This document shows, piece after piece, positions 18,105 to 26,706 of a DNA stretch of 64,000 bases. The stretch is taken from assembly GCA_002719955.1 (NCBI GenBank), contig PBFW01000009.1:30996-94995 (forward strand), in the 5' to 3' direction. The translations under genes were made by a program, and so were the position numbers. This DNA comes from Deltaproteobacteria bacterium (GTDB lineage: Bacteria; Myxococcota_A; UBA9160; UBA4427). Numbering within the stretch: position 1 is the first letter of the stretch; the number at the start of each line of letters is the position of its first letter. Below the pieces are notes generated by a model, which worked only from the letters and a program-made list of their open reading frames with translations, did no database searches and was not told the DNA's origin.

Positions 18105-19490
18105 TCAGCGAAGTTCCTGGATCGCCTGATGAAGCGCCTCGAAAAGAGGTTCGACGTCTTGGGCTTCGAGACAGGAAAACGCCACCCGGATATCCGTCGC
18201 GCTCGTCGCTATCAGCCCGACACCGTGCTCGTCGAGCAGGTGGACCCTCAACTTCTCGGCATCGACACCCTCGACCCTCACCAGCATGAAGTAGCCGCTA
18301 TTGAAGGGATAGACGCTCCAGCTCTCCGCGAATTTCGGCTGGTTCGCCACCTCGAAGACACGTTCGGCGCGCAGCCGCAGGGTCTCGCATTTCGCCTCGC
18401 GCTCCGCCGCGAGACCCGGAGACCCGAGTGCGCGCTCGACCAGTGTTTGCGAGAGCTGCGGGACGTTCGAAACGCCACCCCGAACGGCCCCCCGCGTCTT
18501 CGCGTCGAGCGCATCACAGACGATCTCGGCGGCCTCCGGACGGCCGGGGCCGAAGGTGATGAAACCGCAACGCAGGCCCCAGACGAAGAGTTCCTTGGTC
18601 GCACCGTCGAGCTTGACCGCGAGCAGGTTCGGATGGCGGCCGGTGAGCTTCCCGAAAAGCGATTCGGTCATCGAGGCACCACCGAGGTGGTAGAAGAGAC
18701 CGAAATAGGCGTCGTCGCAGATCACGACGAGCTTGGTTCCCCGCTCCGCCTGGCGCTCGAGTGCAGCAGCGAGTGCGTCGCCCTCCTCGGGCGTCGGCAT
18801 GTAGCCGGTCGGATTGTTCGGGAAATTGAGCAACACCACGAGCTTTTCGCGTCCCTCGCCGAGCTCGGCGAGGCGCGCCGCAAAAGCCTCCGTGTCCATC
18901 CTGTCCAGACCCCTGGAATCGCTGGAGCCCGAATCACCGCCGGAGCCCAAGTAAAAGGGAAAGGTCTCGATCCGGGCGCCGTGGTGGACCTCGAAGGTCA
19001 GCCGATAGTTGCCCCAGAGCTTGTCCGGCAGCAGCATCACGTCGCCCGGATCCAGGAAGAGCTCCCCGGCGAGCGATAGACCGTGCGTAATCGCGCTCGT
19101 CACGAGCGGCTGGCCGAAGGCCTTGTCGGTGAGCGACGGATTCTCGGCAAGAAGCTTCTCGCGCCAGAGCGCCCGCAGACCGGGGCGTCCCGCCGGCGGC
19201 GCATAGGTCACCGCGTCCGCCACGGGAACATCGCCGAGCTGGCTCACGACCGAGGACAGCGACATCGGCCCCCCCTCTTCGGTGGCGATCCCGATCGTGG
19301 CGTTGAAACGATTCGCCCTCTGCCTGGCCTCGGCCGTCTGAGAGATGATTCCCTTCGGGAAGTAGAGGCGACGGCCATATTCAGAAAGCATCGCGAGCAC
19401 TTCGGGAGCCGCCTCTTCGAGCTTCTCGTTCAGCGCCTGTGCGATGGGGTTGATCTCGCGATGGGGCGTTCGGTCGGGGGAGTCAGACAT
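18105..19490 (-). CDS. PLP-dependent aminotransferase, class I/II
   Basis: A 461-residue fold-type I aminotransferase. The PLP lysine is in the segment KLDGATKELFVWGLRCGF. The Asn-Pro pair is in NFPNNPTGY, the cofactor Asp/Tyr in CDDAYFGLFY, and the substrate-carboxylate Arg probably lies in ATDIRVAFS. The substrate cannot be read from the sequence. An aspartate-, aromatic- or broad-specificity enzyme is possible. The ATG at 19490 is preferred over an in-frame TTG six bases earlier. The GNAT gene lies 50 bases upstream on the same strand. Confidence 0.9.
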   Translation of the reverse strand: MSDSPDRTPHREINPIAQALNEKLEEAAPEVLAMLSEYGRRLYFPKGIISQTAEARQRANRFNATIGIATEEGGPMSLSSVVSQLGDVPVADAVTYAPPAGRPGLRALWREKLLAENPSLTDKAFGQPLVTSAITHGLSLAGELFLDPGDVMLLPDKLWGNYRLTFEVHHGARIETFPFYLGSGGDSGSSDSRGLDRMDTEAFAARLAELGEGREKLVVLLNFPNNPTGYMPTPEEGDALAAALERQAERGTKLVVICDDAYFGLFYHLGGASMTESLFGKLTGRHPNLLAVKLDGATKELFVWGLRCGFITFGPGRPEAAEIVCDALDAKTRGAVRGGVSNVPQLSQTLVERALGSPGLAAEREAKCETLRLRAERVFEVANQPKFAESWSVYPFNSGYFMLVRVEGVDAEKLRVHLLDEHGVGLIATSATDIRVAFSCLEAQDVEPLFEALHQAIQELR

Positions 19491-19540
19491 GTTCAAATCC
19501 GAGGGCTGGGGTTCATGGGCCGGTGCGCCGGCGCGGGAAC

Positions 19541-20047
19541 TTACAGCCGTTTATGGAGCACGTCCATCAGATCGGTGTACCCCATGGCGCGCCAGAAGGC
19601 CTGACCCTCTCGGTTGCCCGAAGCGACCTGGATCTCCACCCGCGCGACGCCCTGATCTCGCACCCAGGCCATCGCCTCTTCGACGAGCCGACGCGCGATG
19701 CCTCGGCGTCGCAGGGCGGGCCGGACACCGAGATCGGTGATCTCGGCGCGTTCCGTCTCCTCGAGAATCGCCGGGGCTCGGTCGATGCGGACGATGCAGA
19801 GACCCTCGAGGGTGCCCGATTCCGGGGAGCCAACCTCGGGGAGCGGACCGAAGACGAGGATCGAGGCATCCGGATCACGATGCAGCGCGCGCAGGAGCTC
19901 GCGAAGCTCGCCCTCGGCCACGGGCCCCCGGCGCATCCGAAAGAGCGGATCCAGCGCGGCGTGGTGCTCGGTGATCAGAGCCCAGAGCGCCGCGACTCGA
20001 TCGATCTCCTGCATCCGTGCGAGTCGTACTCGACCCCGATCACTCAT
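19541..20047 (-). CDS. GNAT-family N-acetyltransferase
   Basis: A 168-residue acetyltransferase with the acetyl-CoA-binding pattern GVRPALRRRGIARRLVEEA (about 107-125) and a C-terminal GNREGQAFWRAMGY segment typical of GNAT proteins. The acetylated substrate is not predictable. GGAGGGGG lies upstream of the ATG. Probably co-transcribed with the downstream aminotransferase gene. Confidence 0.88.
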   Translation of the reverse strand: MSDRGRVRLARMQEIDRVAALWALITEHHAALDPLFRMRRGPVAEGELRELLRALHRDPDASILVFGPLPEVGSPESGTLEGLCIVRIDRAPAILEETERAEITDLGVRPALRRRGIARRLVEEAMAWVRDQGVARVEIQVASGNREGQAFWRAMGYTDLMDVLHKRL

Positions 20048-20254
20048 CTCGAACCACCCCCTCCCGTCCGGCGGGCGGAAGACGTTTTCCCTCAGCGCGC
20101 CCTCATCTTTCCGTTCGCGCGGGCACTCGCCGCGGTGCGCCGCGAATCCCGCGACAGATCTCGATTGGGCCTCCGAAAGCGAAGTCGATCTGTTTCACCA
20201 GCTTAAGACCCGGAGCTGCGCTCCGCTTGCGGGCCCTGTGGCAAAACCGGACGT

Positions 20255-20270
20255 TGGCACATGGCTTGCG
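20255..20270 (+). promoter_or_regulatory. Sigma-54 (-24/-12) promoter upstream of the AAA+/kinase-like gene
   Basis: TGGCACATGGCTTGCG matches the sigma-54 consensus TGGCACG-N4-TTGCW at all ten core bases (TGGCAC and TTGC) with the exact spacing. The predicted start point is about 20281, some 60 bases before the ATG at 20342. The site overlaps an earlier in-frame ATG at 20261, which argues that translation starts at 20342. Confidence 0.75.
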
Positions 20271-20341
20271 CCCAGTGGAACGGGGTAGTCTGCAGCCACG
20301 AAAAGTTCCGTTCGACGCTACTGCCCCTCGAGTTGAATCCC

Positions 20342-22462
20342 ATGTCGAAGCTCTGGATCGTTCATCGCAACCCTCTCCGCCTGCAAGCGTTGGCCCGGCT
20401 CTCGGGGCTCGCCCCGCCGGATCTCGTTCACGGCGGGCCGACCGGAAACGAGTTCCTCGCAGCGAAGGGCTCGGCACCCGCAGCGATCCTGATCGGTGCC
20501 GAAGATGATTTCGAACTCGAGCTCGAATTTCTCCATCGCCACCGCCGCCTGCTCGAAGGGACCAGGCGGCGCTTCGTGACCCGCCCCGAAGACACGGGCG
20601 AGGTTCGGCGGCTCTTTGGCGCCTCGCCCGAAGAGATCCTCGAGTCCCTCCCGAGCGAACGCGATCTGCGCGCCATCGTGCTCTCCGCCGTCGCCCATCG
20701 AAACACCGAGACCCTGGCGGAACGCCGCGACCGAGAACAGATCGCCCATCGCTTCGCGAACTGGTTCGGAGATCTCGAAATCCCCGGCTTGCTGCGCGCA
20801 CTCGACCCCGCGCTGGCACCGCTCTCGCTACTCGTGCGCGGGGTGCCGGGCAGCGGACGAACGCTGCTCGCGCGTTATATCGAACTCTTTCGCGTGCACG
20901 GGACGCCCGGTCCGACCCTGCGCCTTCGCGCCACGGAGATCACGGATCCCGAAGAACTCGTCGCTCGCCTCCTGGCTCGCGAGTGCAGCGATCTCCCCAC
21001 TATTCGAACGATCTGGATCGACGAGATCGACTCCCTGGGCATTTCCGCGCAGCGGGCCTTCGCCGAATGGATCCGGCTCGACGCCACACCGACAGGGGCG
21101 ATCGGGAACGAACTGCGGTGGATCGCCACCGCGGGCCCCGCCGATCTCACCGACCGGCTCGAGGCCGACCTCGAACATGCGTTCGCTCCCCTCTCGCTCC
21201 CCGTTCCCTCGCTCTCCGACTACCCCGAGACCCTCGACCCCTTCGCCCACCGGATCGCCTCGGAATGGACCGCGACCGTCGGCGGCGTGACGCGCCGAAT
21301 CGGATCGAGCGCCCTCGAAGCCCTCGAGGCCCACGCGTGGTCCGGAGATCGCGCAGCCGTCGAAGCCGTGCTGCGATCGACGCTCGCGGCCAGCTCGCGT
21401 AACCCGATCGAAGAGCAGGACCTCGCGTCGCGCCATGCATCTTCATCGGCGCGATCTGAGATCCCTGGGCGCGCACTCCCCGAAACAGAGGAAGAGATCG
21501 AGGAAGCGGTCTCCGTCGACACAACCGACGGTGATTCCGCGACCCCCGCGAACAAAACCACGCTCGGGGCGGAAACGTCTACGAGCGCCCACACCGACTT
21601 CGAACAGGCCTTTCTCGAGGGTCTGCCCAGCGTAGAGCCAGACTCCCCGCCGGAGGAACCCGCACCGGCCGTGGCCACGGACCACGATGTCGCCACCCAG
21701 CTCAGTGAAGAGGCCCTGGCGATCGCGAACGCAAGCACGGCTCGAGCCATGGAACCTCCCGCCGCCATCGAAAATGCGCCCTCGGAACCCCAGGACCGGG
21801 CGGATGCGAAATGGCGACGGCTCGCGCGAAGCCTCTCCCACGAAATCAGGAATCCCCTGGTGTCGATCCGAACCTTCGCGGAGCTTCTGCCCGAGCATTT
21901 CGCCGACGAGTCCTTCCGAGAGCGCTTCACGGAGCTCGTGGGGCGCGACGTCGCTCATATCGACGATGTCGTGTCGCGGCTCGCCAGCGCCGCCGAGCGC
22001 GAGAAGCACGAGGCGAGCGATGTCGACGTTTCCCAGCTGATCGAGGCCCTGCTCGATCAGCGCAGGGATCAGATCGGCCAGGGGCGTCTGCTCGTCCTGC
22101 GAGAACTCGAACGCGAGGCCCCCACCGCCCGGGTGGACGCACACACCCTGGAGGTGGCACTCACCGGCTTGCTCGACCGCGCCCTCACCTCGCTGCCCGA
22201 GCGAGGCGACCTCTTTGTCGCGACCCATCGCATCGAACGCGCAGCCGATGGCGAACCGCGGCTCCGCGTGCTGCTGCGTCATCACAACCCGGGCCTCAGT
22301 ACCCTCGACGCCTCCGGACTCGAGGAGCTCGGCTCCGCTGCGAACGTGCTCGAATACGTACTCGCCGAAACCCTCGTCGAATCCAATGGCGGAACGCTCA
22401 CGATCGATTCCAGCGACACCGACGAAACGCTGATCCTGATCGATCTCCCGACACCCGCCTAG
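20342..22462 (+). CDS. AAA+ module fused to a degenerate histidine kinase
   Basis: A 706-residue fusion. The N-terminus (1-120) is of unknown type. An AAA+ segment (about 145-350) has a variant Walker A GVPGSGRT (167-174, Lys replaced by Arg) and Walker B TIWIDEID (223-230), but no GAFTGA loop. An acidic low-complexity linker (355-485) leads to a phospho-acceptor helix with LSHEIRNPLVSIR (His500). The ATPase part is eroded: the N-box Asn is Arg613 in GLLDRAL, the G1 box reads HHNPGL instead of DNGPG, and the G2 glycines are absent. It is followed by an NtrC-type regulator, its likely partner. The ATG at 20342 is chosen because the sigma-54 promoter lies upstream. Confidence 0.85.
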   Translation: MSKLWIVHRNPLRLQALARLSGLAPPDLVHGGPTGNEFLAAKGSAPAAILIGAEDDFELELEFLHRHRRLLEGTRRRFVTRPEDTGEVRRLFGASPEEILESLPSERDLRAIVLSAVAHRNTETLAERRDREQIAHRFANWFGDLEIPGLLRALDPALAPLSLLVRGVPGSGRTLLARYIELFRVHGTPGPTLRLRATEITDPEELVARLLARECSDLPTIRTIWIDEIDSLGISAQRAFAEWIRLDATPTGAIGNELRWIATAGPADLTDRLEADLEHAFAPLSLPVPSLSDYPETLDPFAHRIASEWTATVGGVTRRIGSSALEALEAHAWSGDRAAVEAVLRSTLAASSRNPIEEQDLASRHASSSARSEIPGRALPETEEEIEEAVSVDTTDGDSATPANKTTLGAETSTSAHTDFEQAFLEGLPSVEPDSPPEEPAPAVATDHDVATQLSEEALAIANASTARAMEPPAAIENAPSEPQDRADAKWRRLARSLSHEIRNPLVSIRTFAELLPEHFADESFRERFTELVGRDVAHIDDVVSRLASAAEREKHEASDVDVSQLIEALLDQRRDQIGQGRLLVLRELEREAPTARVDAHTLEVALTGLLDRALTSLPERGDLFVATHRIERAADGEPRLRVLLRHHNPGLSTLDASGLEELGSAANVLEYVLAETLVESNGGTLTIDSSDTDETLILIDLPTPA

Positions 22463-22646
22463 GACGTCTCACGGAAATCGACTTCGTCCGGTATCCGGCC
22501 TTTCCCGGCATCGGATTTCCCCACGCAGCGGACCTCCTCCGGCATCGACCTCGCCCCGCGTCGGGCGCCTTCGCGTGCAGTCGCTGACCCGCGGCCACCG
22601 ACCACGCGCTCCTCCCGATACGCAGCGAGCGTGATAAGCTGGCCAC

Positions 22647-24023
22647 ATGCCTCGTATTCTGGTCGTCGATGATGAGCCCGGCGTGCAGGAATCCCTGCGG
22701 ATGTTGTTGAAATCCGAAGGCGACGTTTCGATCGCCGGCGACGTCGAGGCGGCACTCCGCGAAATCTCACTGGCGACACCCGATCTGGTTCTGCTCGATC
22801 TCGTGATGCCAGGCCGAAGCGGGCTCGATCTGCTCGCGGAGCTCGCGGAGCGGGGGGTTCGCGCGCCGGTCATCGTATTGACAGCGACCAATACCGTGAA
22901 CGCGGCGGTGGAGGCGATGAAACGCGGGGCGGCCGATTTCGTCACCAAGCCCTTCGAACTCGAAGCACTGCGCATCAAGGTTCGCGACAGGCTCGAGAAA
23001 CGCGACCTCCTCGAGGAGGTCGAGCGGCTCCGCGACGAGGTCGAAGATCGCCAGCAATTCGCCGGGATGATCGGCCGCAGCGACTCCATGCGCACGATCT
23101 TCCGAACCGTCGAACGCATCGCCAAGGCTGAGGCGACCGTCCTCGTGACCGGTGAGAGTGGAACCGGCAAGGAACTCGTCGCGCGCGCGATCCACGACCA
23201 TTCGCCACGAGCCGATGGGCCCTTCGTTGCCGTCAACTGCGGCGCGATCCCGCGCGAGTTGATCGAAAGTGAGCTTTTCGGCCACGAGAAGGGCGCTTTC
23301 ACAGGTGCGACGGATCGCCGAACGGGCCGCTTTGAAACGGCGGATGGCGGCACGCTCTTCCTCGACGAAATCGGCGAACTCGATGCCGCGACCCAGGTGA
23401 AGCTCCTGCGTGTACTCCAGGAACGTACATTCGAGCGCGTCGGCGCGAGTCGGTCGATCTCGGTCGACGTGCGAATCGTGACCGCGACCAACCGCGATCT
23501 CGTCGAGGAGGTCGCGAACGGAAATTTTCGAGAGGACCTCTACTACCGCGTCGCGGTTGTCCCGGTTGCACTCCCTCCGCTTCGCGAGCGCCGGGAGGAC
23601 GTGCGCCTGCTCGCCCAGAGCTTTGTCTCCCGCATCGGCCCCAGCAAGCAGCTCACACCCGCCGCGCTCGGTTCGCTGGAGGGATATAGCTGGCCGGGCA
23701 ACGTCCGCGAACTCGAGAACGCGATCGAGTACGGGATCGCGCTCTGCGAAGGCAACACGATCGATCAGGCGGACCTCCCGATCTCGATCGGACGCTCCGG
23801 GCAGGCGGAAGCACTGCGCGAGCAATGGCGTCAGGGTGAGCGGAGCTTCGAAGAGACCGTGACCCGCTTCGAGACGGATATCCTCCGAGAGTCGCTCGAG
23901 AGCCATCGTTGGAACCAGACCCAGACGGCCAGCGCCCTCGGCCTCACCCGCCGTGTCCTCAAATTGAAGATGGACAAACTCGACATCGAGGCGCCCGAGT
24001 CCCCTCCGAAGTCCGGATCGTAG
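22647..24023 (+). CDS. NtrC-family sigma-54-dependent response regulator
   Basis: A 458-residue enhancer-binding activator with the full domain set. The receiver (1-115) has Asp51 and the KP pair at 101-102. The AAA+ domain has Walker A GESGTGKE (169-176), the sigma-54-contacting GAFTGA (216-221), Walker B TLFLDE (236-241) and SWPGNVRELEN. A Fis-type helix-turn-helix follows (about 410-450, NQTQTASALGLTRRVLKLKM). It remodels sigma-54 RNA polymerase at distant sites. It lies 184 bases after the AAA+/kinase-like gene and just before a second sigma-54 promoter, which it may activate. Confidence 0.95.
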   Translation: MPRILVVDDEPGVQESLRMLLKSEGDVSIAGDVEAALREISLATPDLVLLDLVMPGRSGLDLLAELAERGVRAPVIVLTATNTVNAAVEAMKRGAADFVTKPFELEALRIKVRDRLEKRDLLEEVERLRDEVEDRQQFAGMIGRSDSMRTIFRTVERIAKAEATVLVTGESGTGKELVARAIHDHSPRADGPFVAVNCGAIPRELIESELFGHEKGAFTGATDRRTGRFETADGGTLFLDEIGELDAATQVKLLRVLQERTFERVGASRSISVDVRIVTATNRDLVEEVANGNFREDLYYRVAVVPVALPPLRERREDVRLLAQSFVSRIGPSKQLTPAALGSLEGYSWPGNVRELENAIEYGIALCEGNTIDQADLPISIGRSGQAEALREQWRQGERSFEETVTRFETDILRESLESHRWNQTQTASALGLTRRVLKLKMDKLDIEAPESPPKSGS

Positions 24024-24199
24024 TCCGGCCCGAGCCCGGCGGGCGTCGGCCCGCCCGACGCAACGCCGTGCGTTCGTCGGTGTACCGGATCACCGATGGG
24101 GTCGTTCCGATCTGTACGTCCACAATTTTCTTTCAAGAACGGTGAGTTACAGGCCTCAGCGGGCACTCCAACGCAGTCCGCGCCAATCACGCCCGAACC
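24024..24199. other. Non-coding stretch between the NtrC-type gene and the HD-GYP promoter
   Basis: No gene is visible. Just after the stop, a 7-bp GC-rich inverted repeat (24038-24044 with 24049-24055, loop GTCG) could form a hairpin, but no T-tract follows, so a terminator is not convincing. The region becomes AT-richer towards 24200, where the regulatory elements of the next gene begin. Confidence 0.4.
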
Positions 24200-24219
24200 T
24201 ATACGACCTTGTTCGTATA
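24200..24219 (+). promoter_or_regulatory. Inverted repeat, candidate enhancer for the sigma-54 promoter
   Basis: TATACGA and TCGTATA form a perfect 7-bp inverted repeat separated by six bases. It is centred about 76 bases before the -24 element at 24286, a normal distance for an NtrC-type activator site. The DNA between them (24218-24255) is AT-rich, as expected for a bendable or IHF-bound segment. Binding by the neighbouring regulator is inferred. Confidence 0.5.
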
Positions 24220-24285
24220 AATATCGATTCGATTTATTAACGCTATTTCAATGAGTTATGGGAAGTCTTGCGGGTTTTCGTCCAA

Positions 24286-24301
24286 TGGCACAAGGCTTGC
24301 T
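24286..24301 (+). promoter_or_regulatory. Sigma-54 (-24/-12) promoter of the HD-GYP/PilZ unit
   Basis: TGGCACAAGGCTTGCT matches TGGCACG-N4-TTGCW at every core base, with a T-run after the -12 element. The predicted start point is about 24312, only two bases before the ATG at 24314, so the message would be leaderless. A longer frame starting at 24251 would have its first codons upstream of this transcript. Confidence 0.8.
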
Positions 24302-24313
24302 TTTACAGCGATC

Positions 24314-25582
24314 ATGGCAAGCGAAACCACACTCATCGAGCCCGAGGACGGCTTTCAGATTGCGTACGCGCAGCCCAAGCGCGCGCGGGTCCTGATCGTC
24401 GACGACGAGCGCGGCCCGCGAGAATCGCTGCGGATGATCCTGTCGGGCACCCATGAAGTCTCGAGCGCCGCGAATGGCGCCGAGGCCCTCGACCTGCTCC
24501 GAACCAGCGCAATCGATCTGGTCACCGTCGACCTCAACATGCCGGGCATGAAGGGCGACGAGCTCATGCGCACGATCCGCGCCGAGTTTCCCCAGACGGA
24601 AATCATCATCATCACGGGCTGTGGCTCGATCGAAACCGCCGTCGACGGCATCCGCCACGGCGTCTTCGACTACTTGACCAAACCCTTCGATGTCGTGCAG
24701 GTCACCGCCTCCGTCGAGCGTGCGCTCGAGCGCCGTCAGAGCCGCGCGCGCATGGTCTCCTTTCTCGAAGGCATCGGCCGCGTCCTGGGTCGCGACCGCG
24801 ACTCGCAGGGCGTGCTCGACGAACTCCATGCGAGCCCCCTCGCGCAGGAGCGGCTGCGCGCGGTGCTGCAGGAGCCGGTCCTCGGGCCCGAATCGGGCAA
24901 GACCCGTATCGACGGTCCGCGCACCATCGCGTTTCTCGAGGTCCTCGCCGAAGCCATCGAGAGCCGCGATCTCTTCATGCGCGGCCACGCGCGTCGCGTG
25001 GCGTTCTACTCCGCTCTCCTGGCGGCGGCTCTCTATCTTCCACAGGAAGAACAAAATCACGTGCGAATGGCAGCTTTTCTGCACGATATCGGCAAAGTGG
25101 GTGCACCGAGCGATCTGCTCGCGGGCATCGTCATGCCCGAACCCCAACGACTCGAATCGATCCACACACACCCCGCAGTCGGCGAGAAGCTCCTGCTTCC
25201 CCTCGGCCTCGACGCGCCGATTGCGACGACCGTGCGTCATCATCACGAACGATACGACGGCGCGGGCTATCCCGACGGTCTCTGCGGTGAAGCCATCCCG
25301 CTCGCCGCGCGAATCATCACGATCACCGATGCGTTCGATGCGATGACCTGTGAGCGCCCCTATCGCCGCGCTCGCACCCGCGACGAAGCCCTGCTCGAAT
25401 TGCGAAACGAGGCCGGTTCCCAATTCGATCCGCGCCTCGTCGGCCTCTTTCGCGACCTTGTGCTGTCGAGCGCAATCGACGCAGTCGGCGAAGCGGGGCC
25501 GCTCTCGGGCGAGGCTCCGAGCAATCCCACCGAGCTGAGCGACCCACTCAGCTCTCCCTTTGGCAAGCGAGGTGCCGCATGA
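24314..25582 (+). CDS. HD-GYP response regulator, cyclic-di-GMP phosphodiesterase
   Basis: A 422-residue RpfG-like protein. The receiver (25-140) has the acidic pair Asp30-Asp31, phospho-acceptor Asp73 and Lys123. The HD-GYP domain (about 205-385) has the catalytic pair His257-Asp258 in FLHDIGK, His286 in HTHP, a triple His at 309-311 and GYP at 318-320. It should hydrolyse c-di-GMP when phosphorylated. The ATG at 24314 fits the sigma-54 start point, and an in-frame ATG at 24251 is upstream of it. The stop overlaps the start of the PilZ gene (ATGA). Confidence 0.93.
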   Translation: MASETTLIEPEDGFQIAYAQPKRARVLIVDDERGPRESLRMILSGTHEVSSAANGAEALDLLRTSAIDLVTVDLNMPGMKGDELMRTIRAEFPQTEIIIITGCGSIETAVDGIRHGVFDYLTKPFDVVQVTASVERALERRQSRARMVSFLEGIGRVLGRDRDSQGVLDELHASPLAQERLRAVLQEPVLGPESGKTRIDGPRTIAFLEVLAEAIESRDLFMRGHARRVAFYSALLAAALYLPQEEQNHVRMAAFLHDIGKVGAPSDLLAGIVMPEPQRLESIHTHPAVGEKLLLPLGLDAPIATTVRHHHERYDGAGYPDGLCGEAIPLAARIITITDAFDAMTCERPYRRARTRDEALLELRNEAGSQFDPRLVGLFRDLVLSSAIDAVGEAGPLSGEAPSNPTELSDPLSSPFGKRGAA

Positions 25583-25986
25583 CCCTTTCCACACAACCGA
25601 CCAACGAGGGTGTCCCGCTGCGACTGGCGGCGAGAGAGAGTGTCGTCCACGTCGTCGAGTACAGCCGCTATCCGCGGCGCCTGGCCTGCGAGAACCGCCA
25701 AGTCGCCTACACCCAGGACCGCTCGGACACGGGGCTCGGACTCGATCTCCCCGAACGTGTCACGCCCGGGGAGTTGCTGCAGGTGACCGTCCGCAACATC
25801 GACGGCCAGATCGCAATCAGCGGCCTCGCACGAGTCGTCTGGTGCAGGGAAAACGAGGGAGGACGCGCCCGGGCGGGCGTTTCGATCCTCCGCGAGAACG
25901 GCCGGCGTCCGATGATGCGCGCGCGCGGGCGCAGCGCGATCTCCATCCGACCGGTCTCAAACGATCACGTGCTCGGCTCCCGGTGA
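25579..25986 (+). CDS. PilZ-domain c-di-GMP receptor
   Basis: A 135-residue single-domain protein. The c-di-GMP-binding elements are an Arg cluster at Arg30-Tyr-Pro-Arg-Arg34 and the DRSDTG motif at 47-52 (D/NxSxxG class). A beta-strand-rich region follows with the ARAGVSIL end. Its start overlaps the HD-GYP stop by four bases, so enzyme and receptor are made together. The target process is not shown by the sequence. Motility, secretion or matrix synthesis are usual for the family. Confidence 0.87.
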   Translation: MTLSTQPTNEGVPLRLAARESVVHVVEYSRYPRRLACENRQVAYTQDRSDTGLGLDLPERVTPGELLQVTVRNIDGQIAISGLARVVWCRENEGGRARAGVSILRENGRRPMMRARGRSAISIRPVSNDHVLGSR

Positions 25987-26247
25987 GCTCGAGCAGGGAA
26001 GTCGCCCGCATCGAATCGGGGGCGCGACCGACTCCCTCTTCATTTTCCGGAGCCATTCCGGCCCGGTAGGGCCCCGAGACGAAGGGTCAAAGCTGAGGGC
26101 CGAGGCCGTGGCGAAAAAACCGGGGGGTTGCCACGGTCTCACCCTCACACCCCTCCTCCGAATTCTCCCCGTCATCGAACGCCTGGAACAAATGGGTGCA
26201 GACCCGTGCCACCGGACACCTCGCTCGACCTGCTAGATTCTTCCAGC

Positions 26248-26706
26248 ATGTTTGGCATCGGTCCGATGGAGCTCGTGCTGATTCTCGTCGTGGCGCTCTT
26301 GGTCCTCGGACCGAAGCGCATGCCGCAGCTCGCCCGCACGCTCGGACGCGGACTCGGCGAATTTCGTCGCGCGAGCAATGACCTGCGCCAGAGTCTCGCG
26401 CTCGACGATCTCCAAAACGATCTACGCGAGGGGCTGAAGGGCGTCAGCACGACCCATACGCCGAGTTCAGATCGGCCGGCACAAACCGGCGACACTCTCG
26501 CACGCCAAGAAGACACCCCACAGACGCCGGCCCCAGAAGCGGGCGGTCCCTCCCTCGACGATGATCCCCACGCCGAAACCGATTCCGAGGGAGTACCGGC
26601 CGAAGACGCAATGACGCCGCGAGCCGCCGCGCGAGCAGACTCGAACATGGGAAATGTGCCGGTTGGCGACGAAACGCCCGACGCAACGGACGACGAGCGT
26701 GGATGA
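26248..26706 (+). CDS. tatB: Sec-independent translocase subunit TatA/TatB
   Basis: A 152-residue protein starting MFGIGPMELVLILVVALLV, a single N-terminal membrane helix followed by GPKRMPQLARTLGRGLGEFRRA, the amphipathic helix of TatA/TatB proteins. The Glu at position 8 and the GPKR(M/L)P hinge are typical of TatB, and the long acidic Pro/Asp-rich tail also suits TatB more than TatA. It exports folded proteins with TatC, whose gene overlaps it. No separate TatA-only gene is seen here. Confidence 0.9.
   Translation: MFGIGPMELVLILVVALLVLGPKRMPQLARTLGRGLGEFRRASNDLRQSLALDDLQNDLREGLKGVSTTHTPSSDRPAQTGDTLARQEDTPQTPAPEAGGPSLDDDPHAETDSEGVPAEDAMTPRAAARADSNMGNVPVGDETPDATDDERG

Noticed and set aside
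22151..22172. TGGCAC followed by TTGCT inside the AAA+/kinase-like gene
   Set aside because: Spacing is three bases too long and it lies in coding sequence.
24038..24055. GC-rich hairpin after the NtrC-type gene as a terminator
   Set aside because: The stem is short (7 bp) and no T-run follows it.
24251..24313. Upstream ATG for the HD-GYP regulator
   Set aside because: The near-perfect sigma-54 promoter lies within this stretch and its start point falls after it, so the codons would not be transcribed from that promoter.
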